From NCBI GenBank assembly GCA_913057905.1, contig CAJXPB010000005.1, positions 124,001 to 188,000 on the forward strand: 64,000 nt of DNA, given 5' to 3'. This stretch comes from an uncultured Pseudomonadota bacterium. GTDB taxonomy: Bacteria > Myxococcota_A > Bradymonadia > Bradymonadales > Bradymonadaceae. Made by a program: the position numbers and the translations under genes. Under the pieces are notes generated by a model. It ran no database searches. It worked only from the letters and a program-made list of their open reading frames with translations, and had not been told where the DNA came from. Each line of letters begins with the position of its first letter. Position 1 is the stretch's first letter. This document shows positions 30,987 through 39,863 of the stretch, one piece after another.

Positions 30987-33900
30987 TTACAGCCTGGAGA
31001 TACCGGCCTTCAGGTATGCCTCCCATGCCTTCCCGTAGTGGCGCCGTTCCCACTGGATCGCGCCGTCGAGGACCTGGAATGCAAAGGAGTCGACGATTCT
31101 GGGATTGTCTTCCTCCCTGAGCCGTTCGATCTGCCGTTCGGCGAAGGGATAGTATTTTTCTTCGTACAGGAGGTACGCGTACAGAAGCCCGCGCTCGCCG
31201 CTGTATCCGTCGTAATCCGGGGTCTCGTTTGCCTCCATCGAGCGGGTCGCCTGAACGAATCGTTTCCCATCGAGGGTTTCGGCGAGCAGGCGTCGATATT
31301 TTGAATCCTCGATGGGCCAGGTTCGGAGAAGCCCTTCGCTCAAGTCCAGCGACTGCGCGTGGCGGACCAATGTCAGCGATTCCAACGGACCGTAGGGGCG
31401 CATGAAGGGGCCGGGGACGTTCTCGAAGCCGATGAGGCCGGCATCCGACAGCATCTCCTCGGCCAGCGCCGGTTTGCCCGACAACCACATCCCGCGGCCC
31501 CACTTCCCAACCAACTCGGGCGTCCAGACGTCGCCGCTGGGCCAGGTGTCGAGGTAGGGTCGAAGGTCGCCGTAGATGTCTTGCTCGAAGTACTTGCGGG
31601 CGAAGAACTCGGTGCCCTCCTTGTAGCGGATCAGATCCTTGGGCGCCTCGTACTCCAGCAGCCCGTTGTTGTCGGTATTCAGCGGAGCACCCTCGGCGAA
31701 GTCGCGCAGCTCGCGTTCGGTCATGAAGGTCAGGCCGTACAGGTCGTGCAGATGCTGCAGCCCGGCGCGTTGCAGCTCGTTTCGCACGGAATCGATGCTC
31801 CAGGCGCGCTCATACCCCTTCGGCGGAAGTGGAATCGGCTTTTTGCTGGCGATCAGAATCAGATCCGTGCCCTTCGGCTGGGAGCTGAATCCGTGAACGT
31901 GGGGGAACACCTCCAGAAACGTGTTGAGGATCGTCCGCACATTCTCCGGGCGCATCTCGTACAGTTGGACCCACTGCGCAAAGACGCCGTCCTCGGCCAG
32001 GTGCGCTTTGACATGCTGGAAGTGGTCGACGGTAAAGAGCGACGCCACGCCGGCGATCCAGGGGTTGGACGGTTCGCTGACGATGACGTCGTAGGTGTGG
32101 TCGGTGTACTCGAGGTAGTTGCGGCCGTCGGACTCGATGATCTGCATCCGATCGTCCTGCAACGGCTTGTGATTGACGTGATTGAAGTACTTGGAGGCTT
32201 CGACCATCGCCGGTTCGATCTCGATGCACTCCAGGGAGTTCAGGGGCCATTGCAAGGCCGCCCCGGCGGTCACGCCGCTCCCGTACCCGACCATGGCCGA
32301 CGATTCGTCGCCGATCTCGACATCCTCGAACCCGGAGCGGACGACGTACGGCAGCAGACCCACCATGATCTGGGTGCTCATGTCGTCGCCGTCGCTGGCC
32401 TCGGGCTTTCCGTTGGCCTTCAGCGTGTAGAGCTCGTTGCCCACTTCGCCGACATTCTCGCGCTTCTCGACGGTGACCGTCGAGGTCAGGCCATCTTCGT
32501 AGTAGACAATCTCGGGATCGTCGGCCTCGAATTGCTCGGGGCTGTAGAGTTCGCGAGCCCAGTAGACCCGAAACATCCCGCGGGTCAGCTCCGCCTTGTC
32601 GATCGGCGGCGAGGCAAGAAGGGTTCCGACGGCCACCAGCAGGGCACAGGCGACCGCGCCAATGCGTCTGGGGGAGGCGACCTCCCTGAGTTCGAGCGCG
32701 CCGAGTACCGCCGCGAGCACGACGTTGACGACGATGATGAGGGTCATCGAGGTGTGCAGGCCGACGAAGGGCAGCAGGATGAATCCGCCGGCAAAGCTCC
32801 CGACGATCGACCCCGCGGTGTTGAAGGCGTAGGCGTCGCCGACCTGCTCGCCGGAGCGTTCGCGTCGCTGGACCACCGCGCGGACGACGAGCGGAAAGGT
32901 CATGCCTTGCAGCAACGTCGGGATCAGGACCACCAGCCCCACCAGCAGGAAGTAAAAGAAGTACACCGACCAGATCGAACTGATTTCGCCCTGAAATCGG
33001 TAGAACATCCAGGTCGGCAATTTATCCAGGGTAAAGAAGGCAGCCGTCGCGGCGGTGGCGACACCGAACTGGACGACGGCGATCCAGAAGACCGGTCGGC
33101 GGATCTTTTTGAGAAACGGCGAGATGACCGCGCTTCCGGAGCCCAGTCCGATCAGAAAGGCCGTCAGGATCAGGGTGAACGAGTAGGTCGAGCTGCCCAG
33201 GATGATGACGTACGCCCGGGTCCATAGCACCTGATAGACCATCGAGACGGCGCCCGAGACGGCGAAGGCCCCGAGCACGACCTTGATGAGCCACCCCGGG
33301 ATCGGCTCACTGGTCTCAGCCTGTGTGGTCGACGTCATGCCCAGAGCTTCGACGTCTTCATCGTCGAGCTCGTCGTCGATGTTCGCGTAGGGATCCGAGG
33401 TCCCCGGCTCCAGGCTGTTGAGGTACGGTTCGGCTGCCAGCACCGCGCCACACAGAAACAGATTCACCATCGCAAAGGTCGTGTTGGTCATCGACATGCC
33501 CAGCGCCGGCATCATGACGAACCCGGCCAGCATCGTGCCGGCGCAGGCGCCGAAGGTATTGACCCCGTAGAGCATGCCGATCGAGCCCTGAAAGAGCCGC
33601 TGGTGGCGGGAGACCCATTGGCTGACCAGCGGAAGGGTGGCGCCCATCATCGTCGTGGGGATCACGAGGATGAGAAAGGCCGCCCCGAATCGCAGCAGGC
33701 TAAAGAGATAGAAGTCGTTTAGAAATGCATCGAACAGGTAGTCGTAGACCGTCGGTAGGATGTCGAGCGCGAACGGCACCAAGAACGCATACAGCCCGAT
33801 CCCACCTTCGAGCAGGCCGTAGATTCGAAGCGGCCGCTCGGTTTCGTCGGCGATCTTTCCGGCCAGCCAGCTCCCCAGAGCCAGCCCCGTCATGAAGGCC

Positions 33901-34028
33901 GTCAACAGCGTGCTCAGAGCAAACTGAGTCGACCCGAAGACCGTCTGGAGCATCCGCTCCCACAGGGTCTCGAAGACCAGGCTGGAGAAGCCCGATACGA
34001 AAAAGAATCCAAAGATTATTCTGTACAT
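30987..34028 (-). CDS. Polytopic membrane protein fused to spermidine-synthase-like domain
   Basis: 1013 aa. The N-terminal half has about ten to twelve membrane segments in two blocks, each opening with a similar motif (FFFVSGFSSLVFETLWERML and AFAVSGAVSMVYQVLWTRAY), so the transporter-like part is an internal repeat. An acidic hydrophilic loop (about 220-250) separates them. A spermidine-synthase-type Rossmann domain follows (about 530-760): VGYGSGVTAGAAL, LECIEIEPAMVEASK, and DVIVSEPSNPWIAGV. The last 250 residues form an extra helical, possibly TPR-like domain. The aminopropyl donor residues of true SpeE are not fully evident, so the substrate is unknown. Start uncertain between 34028 (ATG) and 34064 (GTG). 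Confidence 0.85.
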   Translation of the reverse strand: MYRIIFGFFFVSGFSSLVFETLWERMLQTVFGSTQFALSTLLTAFMTGLALGSWLAGKIADETERPLRIYGLLEGGIGLYAFLVPFALDILPTVYDYLFDAFLNDFYLFSLLRFGAAFLILVIPTTMMGATLPLVSQWVSRHQRLFQGSIGMLYGVNTFGACAGTMLAGFVMMPALGMSMTNTTFAMVNLFLCGAVLAAEPYLNSLEPGTSDPYANIDDELDDEDVEALGMTSTTQAETSEPIPGWLIKVVLGAFAVSGAVSMVYQVLWTRAYVIILGSSTYSFTLILTAFLIGLGSGSAVISPFLKKIRRPVFWIAVVQFGVATAATAAFFTLDKLPTWMFYRFQGEISSIWSVYFFYFLLVGLVVLIPTLLQGMTFPLVVRAVVQRRERSGEQVGDAYAFNTAGSIVGSFAGGFILLPFVGLHTSMTLIIVVNVVLAAVLGALELREVASPRRIGAVACALLVAVGTLLASPPIDKAELTRGMFRVYWARELYSPEQFEADDPEIVYYEDGLTSTVTVEKRENVGEVGNELYTLKANGKPEASDGDDMSTQIMVGLLPYVVRSGFEDVEIGDESSAMVGYGSGVTAGAALQWPLNSLECIEIEPAMVEASKYFNHVNHKPLQDDRMQIIESDGRNYLEYTDHTYDVIVSEPSNPWIAGVASLFTVDHFQHVKAHLAEDGVFAQWVQLYEMRPENVRTILNTFLEVFPHVHGFSSQPKGTDLILIASKKPIPLPPKGYERAWSIDSVRNELQRAGLQHLHDLYGLTFMTERELRDFAEGAPLNTDNNGLLEYEAPKDLIRYKEGTEFFARKYFEQDIYGDLRPYLDTWPSGDVWTPELVGKWGRGMWLSGKPALAEEMLSDAGLIGFENVPGPFMRPYGPLESLTLVRHAQSLDLSEGLLRTWPIEDSKYRRLLAETLDGKRFVQATRSMEANETPDYDGYSGERGLLYAYLLYEEKYYPFAERQIERLREEDNPRIVDSFAFQVLDGAIQWERRHYGKAWEAYLKAGISRL

Positions 34029-34120
34029 AAGCGATAATGCGAGGGTCGCACTGACGGGAGGCACGTATCACGAAAGGCGCGTCTCGCGTAGGACGTACGA
34101 GGTACGACGACCGGCCGAAC

Positions 34121-34178
34121 GTGAACGTCCAACGTGATCGTGAACGTCCAACGTGAACGTCCAACCTGAACGTCCAAC
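34121..34178. repeat. 13-bp tandem repeat, four copies
   Basis: The unit GTGAACGTCCAAC occurs at 34121-34133, 34140-34152, 34153-34165, and with one change (C for G at the first base) at 34166-34178; a six-base GTGATC interrupts copies one and two. It lies in the 167-base gap between the divergently non-overlapping ends of the spermidine-synthase-like gene's 5' side and the histidine kinase 3' end. No T tract or coding potential is seen there. Copy-number variation between strains would be expected. Confidence 0.85.
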
Positions 34179-34195
34179 GTGTCCCGTGCCCCGTG

Positions 34196-36010
34196 CTACG
34201 TGCTCGTGGGAAGCGTAAACCAGAAGACTGACCCCTCAGGCTGGTTGGCCCGGTAGCCGACCCGTCCGCCCATCGTCGAGACCAGGTGTTTGACGATGGC
34301 CAGTCCCAGCCCCGTGCCGCCTTCCTCACGGGAGCGGCCGGAGTCGACCCGGTAGAAGCGTTCGAAGACGCGGTCGTGGTCCTCGGCGGGGATGCCCGGG
34401 CCGTCGTCTTTGACGCGCACGACGACCTCGTCGGCCTCCTGGCGTTGTTCGGCCTCGATCGTCACGGTGCCCGAGGGGCCCGTGTATTTGGTCGCATTGT
34501 CCAGGAGGTTGATCAGGACCTGATCCAGCGCGTTGATATCCGCCAGCGCCGAGAGGTCTGCGGGGACCTCGTTGCGAAGGGTCGGGGACGCGTGTTCGTC
34601 TTCGTCCGTCGCACGTACCGTCCGCTCGACATCGGCCAGGATTCGTTCGGCCGCGTCATGGATGTTCGTCGACTCGAGCGACATCTCGTAGCGGCCGGCT
34701 TCGAGCCGTGAGATGTCCAGCAGATCGTCGACGAGATCCGTCATGCGCTCGGCGGTACGCTCCAGCGAATCGAGGAAGCGGGGGGCGTGTTCGGGATCCT
34801 CCAACGCCCCTTCCTGAAGCGTGTCGACGTTGGCTCGAATGATACTGATCGGCGTGCGCAGCTCATGGGAGACGTTTGCCACGAAATCCCGGCGCATCCG
34901 TTCGAGTTTGCGCAGTTCGGTGACATCGTGGAGCACGATGACCACGTTGCCGGTATTGGGCTCGGCCGTCGCGCGGACGACCACATATTGTTCTGGTTGC
35001 TCGGAGAGTTTGAGTTCGGCACTCGGCATGTCGCCGTCGGCGTCCTCTTCGAGGGCTTCGTCGATGAGATCGAGGATTTCCGGTTTTCCGATCGTCCGGG
35101 TGATCGCTCGGCCGATGGCCCGCTCGTCGGTATCGAGCAGATTCTCGGCGGCCTCGTTCAACAGCGTCACCTGTCGCTCGGCGTCGACCACGACGACGGC
35201 CTCGGCCATGCTCTCGAGTATCGCGCCGAGGCGATCGCGTTGTCTGGCCAGTTCGTCGAAGGTCTCGGCCAGACGCGCTGAAAGACGAGAGACCGACTGG
35301 CCGAGACCCTGAAGTTCATCGTCGATGTCTCGCTGCTCCAGCCCGGTGTCGTCGATCTGATCGGGGCCGGCACCCCGCAGGTTCTCCCGCGCTTTGTCGA
35401 ACAGGGACTGCATGTTCCGCACGACGAGCATCGAGGCGAGTCCGCTCATAAAGACGGCCACCGCCAGACCGATGATGGCTGTGGCTCCCAGAAAGAGCCG
35501 GAGTCGATAGATGACATCTCCGACGTACTTGAGCGGCAGCGCGGCGCGGATGACGCCGCGCAGGCCCGGGCCATCGCGCCAGGGGACCGCGACAAACAGC
35601 ATTTCCTTGTCGACCGCGTCGCTGTAGCGCTGAGAAATGGTCTTCCCGTGGCCCGCGAGTACGGGGCTGACCTCGGGTCGGTTCGCGTGATTCTCTGTCT
35701 GCTCTACCTGCTCGACGGTGAGGCTGGAGTCACCCAGGACCTGTCCCGTGGTGTCGATTACAGTAATGCGCGCTCCGGTGGCCTGCCCCATGCGATCGGC
35801 CAACGGATCGATGGCGGTGTACGTCGTTGCGACATCCGCGGATTCCAGCATGGCCTGCGTAGATTCGGCGAAGGTGGCCACCTCGGATTCGATGCGCGAG
35901 ACGGCCCAGTTTCGCAGCGTCGGTTCCAGATAGGCCAGGCTCGAGAAGCCGACGATCCCGATCAGGACGACCGAGACGGCGAAGAGCTTTCCGCGAATGC
36001 CCAGATTCAA
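34196..36010 (-). CDS. phoR: PhoR-type sensor histidine kinase
   Basis: 604 aa. Two membrane segments (about residues 8-29 and 172-197) flank a periplasmic sensor domain of about 140 residues, then HAMP-like linker, a PAS domain (AILESMAEAVVVVDAERQV), and a complete kinase core: H box NVSHELRTPISII (His 382), N box NLLDNATKYT, G1 DDGPGIP, F box FERFYR, G2 GGTGLGLAIV. The combination of a periplasmic domain, PAS and the order phoB then phoR matches PhoR kinases that sense phosphate status; other OmpR-type kinases share it. The regulator lies 34 bases upstream, the same operon. No pst transporter genes are nearby. Confidence 0.85.
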   Translation of the reverse strand: MNLGIRGKLFAVSVVLIGIVGFSSLAYLEPTLRNWAVSRIESEVATFAESTQAMLESADVATTYTAIDPLADRMGQATGARITVIDTTGQVLGDSSLTVEQVEQTENHANRPEVSPVLAGHGKTISQRYSDAVDKEMLFVAVPWRDGPGLRGVIRAALPLKYVGDVIYRLRLFLGATAIIGLAVAVFMSGLASMLVVRNMQSLFDKARENLRGAGPDQIDDTGLEQRDIDDELQGLGQSVSRLSARLAETFDELARQRDRLGAILESMAEAVVVVDAERQVTLLNEAAENLLDTDERAIGRAITRTIGKPEILDLIDEALEEDADGDMPSAELKLSEQPEQYVVVRATAEPNTGNVVIVLHDVTELRKLERMRRDFVANVSHELRTPISIIRANVDTLQEGALEDPEHAPRFLDSLERTAERMTDLVDDLLDISRLEAGRYEMSLESTNIHDAAERILADVERTVRATDEDEHASPTLRNEVPADLSALADINALDQVLINLLDNATKYTGPSGTVTIEAEQRQEADEVVVRVKDDGPGIPAEDHDRVFERFYRVDSGRSREEGGTGLGLAIVKHLVSTMGGRVGYRANQPEGSVFWFTLPTST

Positions 36011-36044
36011 GATGGAACCCCGCAGGTGCAGGAGTCGAGTTCAG

Positions 36045-36779
36045 TCAATCATCGGGCTGTGATCGAAATCGATATCCGACGCCTCGGACCGTTTCGATAT
36101 ACGAGCCGGCCGGGCCGAGCTTTTCGCGCAGCCGTTTTACGTGGGTGTCGACCGTGCGCGTCTTGATGTCGGCGTTGATGCCCCAGACGTCCGACAGCAG
36201 GACGTCGCGGGTCTGGGCGCGTCCCTTGCGCTCCAGGAAGGTCGTCAGGAGTTTGAACTCCAGAGCGGTCAACGACACTTCGTCATCTTCGACCCACACC
36301 CGATGGCCGGGAACGTCGATGCGGATCTCGCCGAAGTTGATCTCCTCGGGCGTCTCCGTCGACGCCTGATCATCGGCGTCGTCCTCTTCTTCCTGCTGCC
36401 GGAGTCGGCGGAGGATCGCCCGGATGCGCAATACGAGTTCCCGCATGCTGAAGGGTTTGACGACATAGTCGTCGGCGCCGGCCTCGAAGCCCACCACCCG
36501 ATCGATTTCTTCGTCGCGCGCCGTCAACATCACGATCGGAAGGTCGGCGGTCTGATCGTTTTCGCGCAGCCGGCGACAAACTTCGGTTCCCGAGATGTCC
36601 GGCAGCATCAGGTCCAAAAGGATCAGATCGGGGGTGCGGTCGCCGTCGACAAATTCCAGGGCTTCTTTGCCCTTGTCGGTCGAGTGTGTCTCGAAGCCCT
36701 CCTTCTGGAGACGGTATTCGAGGGTGTCGACGAGGTCTTCTTCGTCTTCGACAATCAAAATCAGGTCCGATTCGGACAT
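36045..36779 (-). CDS. phoB: PhoB/OmpR-type response regulator
   Basis: 244 aa. Receiver domain: acidic pair EDEED near residue 11-15, phosphoacceptor Asp 56 in LILLDLMLPD, Thr in MLTAR and the conserved Lys of VVKPFSMREL. A winged-helix output domain follows (VWVEDDEVSLTALEFKLL, TRTVDTHVKRLREKLG, IETVRGVGYRF). It phosphorylates-and-binds in concert with the kinase encoded 34 bases downstream. The start at 36779 (MSESDLILIVED) is the only one giving a normal receiver start. Divergent from the beta-helix lipoprotein, whose promoter region carries an 11-bp periodic array resembling PhoB boxes. The phoB name rests on this domain similarity and context; another OmpR subfamily is possible. Confidence 0.85.
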   Translation of the reverse strand: MSESDLILIVEDEEDLVDTLEYRLQKEGFETHSTDKGKEALEFVDGDRTPDLILLDLMLPDISGTEVCRRLRENDQTADLPIVMLTARDEEIDRVVGFEAGADDYVVKPFSMRELVLRIRAILRRLRQQEEEDDADDQASTETPEEINFGEIRIDVPGHRVWVEDDEVSLTALEFKLLTTFLERKGRAQTRDVLLSDVWGINADIKTRTVDTHVKRLREKLGPAGSYIETVRGVGYRFRSQPDD

Positions 36780-36891
36780 GGCCAACCAGGGGCTTGAGGA
36801 TGTGAACACGGCCGCTGTGTCCGTCCAATGCATCGCGTGTCATGTAGCGACCAAAATCACGATGTTGCAAGGGGAATATCGAAGAAAAAAG

Positions 36892-36931
36892 ATGTCGCGA
36901 ATCTGTCACAAAACCGGCAGATGACCGTGAC
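36892..36931 (+). promoter_or_regulatory. PhoB-box-like array, copy A
   Basis: Four 7-base units at exact 11-base spacing: ATGTCGC (36892), CTGTCAC (36903), CCGGCAG (36914), CCGTGAC (36925). The E. coli pho box is built from CTGTCAT-like units at 11-base spacing. The second unit fits best, the others partly. GCTAAC begins 35 bases after the start of CTGTCAC and may hold the -10 region. The array lies in the phoB to beta-helix lipoprotein gap (36780-37101); the 110 bases nearest phoB hold no other signal I can see. The same layout recurs at 39864. Confidence 0.6.
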
Positions 36932-36970
36932 CTGAAAGCTAACAGGATCTCACAACCTCGAGACGAAGCG

Positions 36971-37082
36971 GTCATACAGGCATGCCATTGTGCGGGGTGT
37001 CTCGGAGGGGGTGAGATCACCTTCCTCCCTGAGCCCGGCGAGAGGATTCGCCGGGGAGACACCACAAAGTTTTCGCCTTTGT
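36971..37082 (+). promoter_or_regulatory. Structured 5' leader, copy A
   Basis: The segment from GTCATACAGGCATGCCA (36971) to CTCGG (37005) is shared with the leader at 39943. An outer stem pairs GGTGTCTC (36996-37003) with GAGACACC (37056-37063). It encloses one imperfect arm (GGAGG with CCTCC and GGTG with CACC, about 37004-37033) and one perfect arm, CCCGGCGA (37034-37041) with TCGCCGGG (37048-37055). A fourth stem pairs ACAAAG (37064-37069) with CTTTGT (37077-37082) just before the ribosome-binding site. This three-way-junction shape could be a riboswitch or other cis-acting RNA. No known riboswitch class is recognised. Confidence 0.5.
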
Positions 37083-37101
37083 CTTCAAGAGGAAATCTGA
37101 A

Positions 37102-39750
37102 ATGAGACGCTTGACACAGGCAGCGATTTTGTTCGCCGCACTGGCCCTGATTGGGTGCGGTGGTTCGACTGAGCCCGGCGACGATGCCGGCACGGGTGGG
37201 GACTGTGAAGACCCCGCTATCGATCATCCTAATGTGAGCTGTTCAGTTACGAACGGCACTGAAATTTACGCAATCTCCGGTGAGATTACCGAAGATCTCA
37301 CCCTGAGCCCGGTTGAAGGCGGCGTCCTTCAGCTTCAGGGGCAAGTCTTCGTCGGGGACGGCGACAATGAGACGGTCCTGGAGATCGAGGAAGGGACCAC
37401 GATTCAAGCCGGTCCCGGCGATCCGACATTCCTCGCCATCCGCCAGAATTCCGACATCATGGCAGAAGGCTCGGCTGACGCCCCCATCGTGATGACGCCG
37501 ACCGGCGACGACACGTCGCGCGGTCAGTGGGGCGGCTTGATCATTAATGGTAACGCTCCGTTGAACACCGGAGACACCGCAACCGGTGAAGGTGGAACCG
37601 GAACCTACGGCGGCGACGACCCGAAAGACAACAGCGGCATTCTGAAGTACGTCCGCGTCGAGTACGCCGGGGACCTGATTACCTCCGAAGAGGAACTCAA
37701 TGGCATTGCGTTCCAGGGTGTCGGAAGTGAAACGACCATCAGTCACATTCAAGTTCACCGAAACAGCGACGACGGCGTCGAATTCTTCGGCGGAACGGCC
37801 GAGGCCAAGTACCTCTACCTGACCGAAGAGGCCGACGACAGTCTCGACTGGACCGACGGCTGGCAGGGCAAAGTCCAGCACGTCATCATCCACCAGGGCA
37901 ACGATGACGCCGACCGCGGCATCGAGGCCGACAACCTCGAAGCCAACCCGACCGCCACGCCGCGCTCCTCGCCGACGATCTCGAACATGACGGTCATCGG
38001 CAGTGACGCCAGCAGCGAGGGTGTTCTGTTCCGTCGCGGCACGGGCGTAAAACTGTACAACGTTCTGATCGGCGGCGCGAACAACGGATGCGTCGACCTG
38101 GACACAGAAGAAACCTACCTCAACGGGTACAGCAACGGCAGCTACACCGGCAATCTGACCATACAGAATTCCAAGGTCGGCGGCTGCGGCATGAACTTCA
38201 CCGAAGATCCCGACGGCTTCACTCCGCCCTTCACGGTCAGTGAGTGGTACAACAACTGGGATTCCAACGTCATCGGCGCACCCGAACTGCGAGACGTGGC
38301 CAATACCGACTACCGACCGGCATCCGGTTCCTTCGCCGCCACGACTCAGGGCGTCCAACCCCAGGGCGACGACTTCTTCGACTCCACCGACTACGTCGGC
38401 GGTACGAGTCCCGACGAAGACTGGACGGACGGATGGACCCTTCCGCCCGAAGACGGTGGAACGATCGGAGAAAGCACGACGCGCGAGCCGGGTGAACACC
38501 CGAACGTCGAGTGCAGCGAAGTCCAGAATACCAATCTCTGCAACATCACCGGCGAGATTACCGAGGACCTGACCATCGAGCCGATCGACGGCGTGACGTG
38601 GCAGCTCAACGACTCGGTCTTCGTCGGGAACGACACCGATGAGACGGTCCTGACTATCGAAGAGGGCACGACTCTCCTGGCGGGTCCGGGCGGCGACCCG
38701 ACGTTCCTGTCCATCCGCCGCAACTCCAAGATCATGGCCGAGGGTACAGAGGATGCGCCCATCGTCATGACGCCGACCGGCGATGACACCTCCCGCGGAC
38801 AGTGGGGTGGCCTTATCATCAACGGAAAGGCCCCTCTGAACACCGGCGATGAAGCCACCGGTGAAGGTGGAACCGGCACCTACGGCGGCGAAGAGCCCGA
38901 CGACAACAGCGGCGTTCTGAAATACGTCCGCGTCGAGTACGCCGGGGACCTGATCACCTCGGAAGAGGAACTCAATGGCATCGCCTTTCAGGGTGTGGGA
39001 AGCAAGACGACCATCAGCCACATCCAGGTGCACCGCAACAGCGACGACGGCGTCGAATTCTTCGGTGGAACGGCCAACGCCAAGTACATCTACCTGACCG
39101 AAGAGGCCGACGACAGTCTCGACTGGACCGACGGCTGGCAGGGCAAGGTTCAGTACGTCATTATCCACCAGGGTACCGACGACGGGGACCGCGGCATCGA
39201 GGCCGACAACCTCGAAGCCGACCCGACTGCCACGCCCCGTTCTGCGCCGACGATCGCGAACATGACGATCATCGGTACGGACGCGACCAGCGAGGGTGTT
39301 CTGTTCCGTCGCGGAACCGGCATCAACCTGTACAACACGCTGATCACCGGCTCGAACAACGGCTGCATCGACCTGGACACCGAAGAGACCTACCTCAACG
39401 GGTACAGCGGCGGCAGCTTCAACGGCAACCTGACCGTCAAAGCCTCCAAGGTTGGTGGTTGCGGCATGAACTTCACCGAGGATGCCGACGGCTTCACACC
39501 GCCGTTCACGGTCAGCGAGTGGTTCAACAACTGGGACTCCAACATCGAAGGGACGCCCCAGTTGACCGACATCGCCGGGTTTGATTACCGGCCGGCCTCC
39601 GGATCGGACGCCGCCACGACGCAGGGCATGACGCCCAGCGGCGACGACTTCTTCGAATCCACCTCCTTTATCGGTGGCACGAGCCCCGACGAGGACTGGA
39701 CCGAAGGCTGGACCATCCGACCCGAGACCTGGGGCGGCGGCAGTAACTGA
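37102..39750 (+). CDS. Beta-helix lipoprotein, internally duplicated
   Basis: 882 aa with a signal peptide and lipobox (ALIGC, Cys 19). After an acidic Gly/Asp linker the protein consists of two copies of one module of about 400 residues, starting at residues 42 and 466 (period 424 residues). Shared segments include GEITEDLT, IMAEGSADAPIVMTPTGDDT or its variant, SRGQWGGLIINGNAPLNTG, EYAGDLITSEEELNGIAFQG and NSDDGVEFFGGTA. The family is a large extracellular, probably right-handed beta-helix group found next to TonB receptors in other bacteria; its function is unknown. Cys pairs (CGMNF, NNGC) may form disulfides. It is followed by a strong terminator, but its promoter is a twin of the one driving the TonB operon. 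Confidence 0.87.
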   Translation: MRRLTQAAILFAALALIGCGGSTEPGDDAGTGGDCEDPAIDHPNVSCSVTNGTEIYAISGEITEDLTLSPVEGGVLQLQGQVFVGDGDNETVLEIEEGTTIQAGPGDPTFLAIRQNSDIMAEGSADAPIVMTPTGDDTSRGQWGGLIINGNAPLNTGDTATGEGGTGTYGGDDPKDNSGILKYVRVEYAGDLITSEEELNGIAFQGVGSETTISHIQVHRNSDDGVEFFGGTAEAKYLYLTEEADDSLDWTDGWQGKVQHVIIHQGNDDADRGIEADNLEANPTATPRSSPTISNMTVIGSDASSEGVLFRRGTGVKLYNVLIGGANNGCVDLDTEETYLNGYSNGSYTGNLTIQNSKVGGCGMNFTEDPDGFTPPFTVSEWYNNWDSNVIGAPELRDVANTDYRPASGSFAATTQGVQPQGDDFFDSTDYVGGTSPDEDWTDGWTLPPEDGGTIGESTTREPGEHPNVECSEVQNTNLCNITGEITEDLTIEPIDGVTWQLNDSVFVGNDTDETVLTIEEGTTLLAGPGGDPTFLSIRRNSKIMAEGTEDAPIVMTPTGDDTSRGQWGGLIINGKAPLNTGDEATGEGGTGTYGGEEPDDNSGVLKYVRVEYAGDLITSEEELNGIAFQGVGSKTTISHIQVHRNSDDGVEFFGGTANAKYIYLTEEADDSLDWTDGWQGKVQYVIIHQGTDDGDRGIEADNLEADPTATPRSAPTIANMTIIGTDATSEGVLFRRGTGINLYNTLITGSNNGCIDLDTEETYLNGYSGGSFNGNLTVKASKVGGCGMNFTEDADGFTPPFTVSEWFNNWDSNIEGTPQLTDIAGFDYRPASGSDAATTQGMTPSGDDFFESTSFIGGTSPDEDWTEGWTIRPETWGGGSN
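37225..38440 (+). repeat. Internal duplication, module 1
   Basis: First copy of a module of about 1.2 kb (residues 42 to about 447) inside the beta-helix lipoprotein gene. Its amino-acid similarity to the second copy is visible along the whole length, with identical stretches of more than 15 residues. Confidence 0.85.
38497..39714 (+). repeat. Internal duplication, module 2
   Basis: Second copy of the module, offset by 1,272 bases from the first. It starts at HPNVEC, which matches HPNVSC of module 1. Amino-acid differences are few and scattered, which suggests a fairly recent or conserved duplication. Confidence 0.85.
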
Positions 39751-39811
39751 CGCAGCCTCATAACTCTCGGTACAGGACGGCCTCCTGGGGGCGGCCGACG
39801 GACCGACTCTC

Positions 39812-39844
39812 GCCGGGGCGACCTTGGGGTCGCCCCGGCTTTTT
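39812..39844 (+). terminator. Strong intrinsic terminator after the beta-helix lipoprotein
   Basis: GCCGGGGCGACC (39812-39823) pairs perfectly with GGTCGCCCCGGC (39828-39839) around a four-base loop, followed by TTTTT (39840-39844). It lies 61 bases after the lipoprotein stop and 20 bases before the next pho-box-like array, insulating the two units. Confidence 0.92.
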
Positions 39845-39863
39845 ACCGTTCTCAACCCTCCCG

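Noticed and set aside
34121..34178. CRISPR array
   Set aside because: Units of 13 bases are directly abutting, without spacers of constant size, and no cas genes are near.
36996..37063. Cobalamin, TPP, SAM or c-di-GMP riboswitch
   Set aside because: GGTGAGA and GGGAGACACC look superficially like parts of these classes, but the conserved cores (for example the B12 box) are missing.
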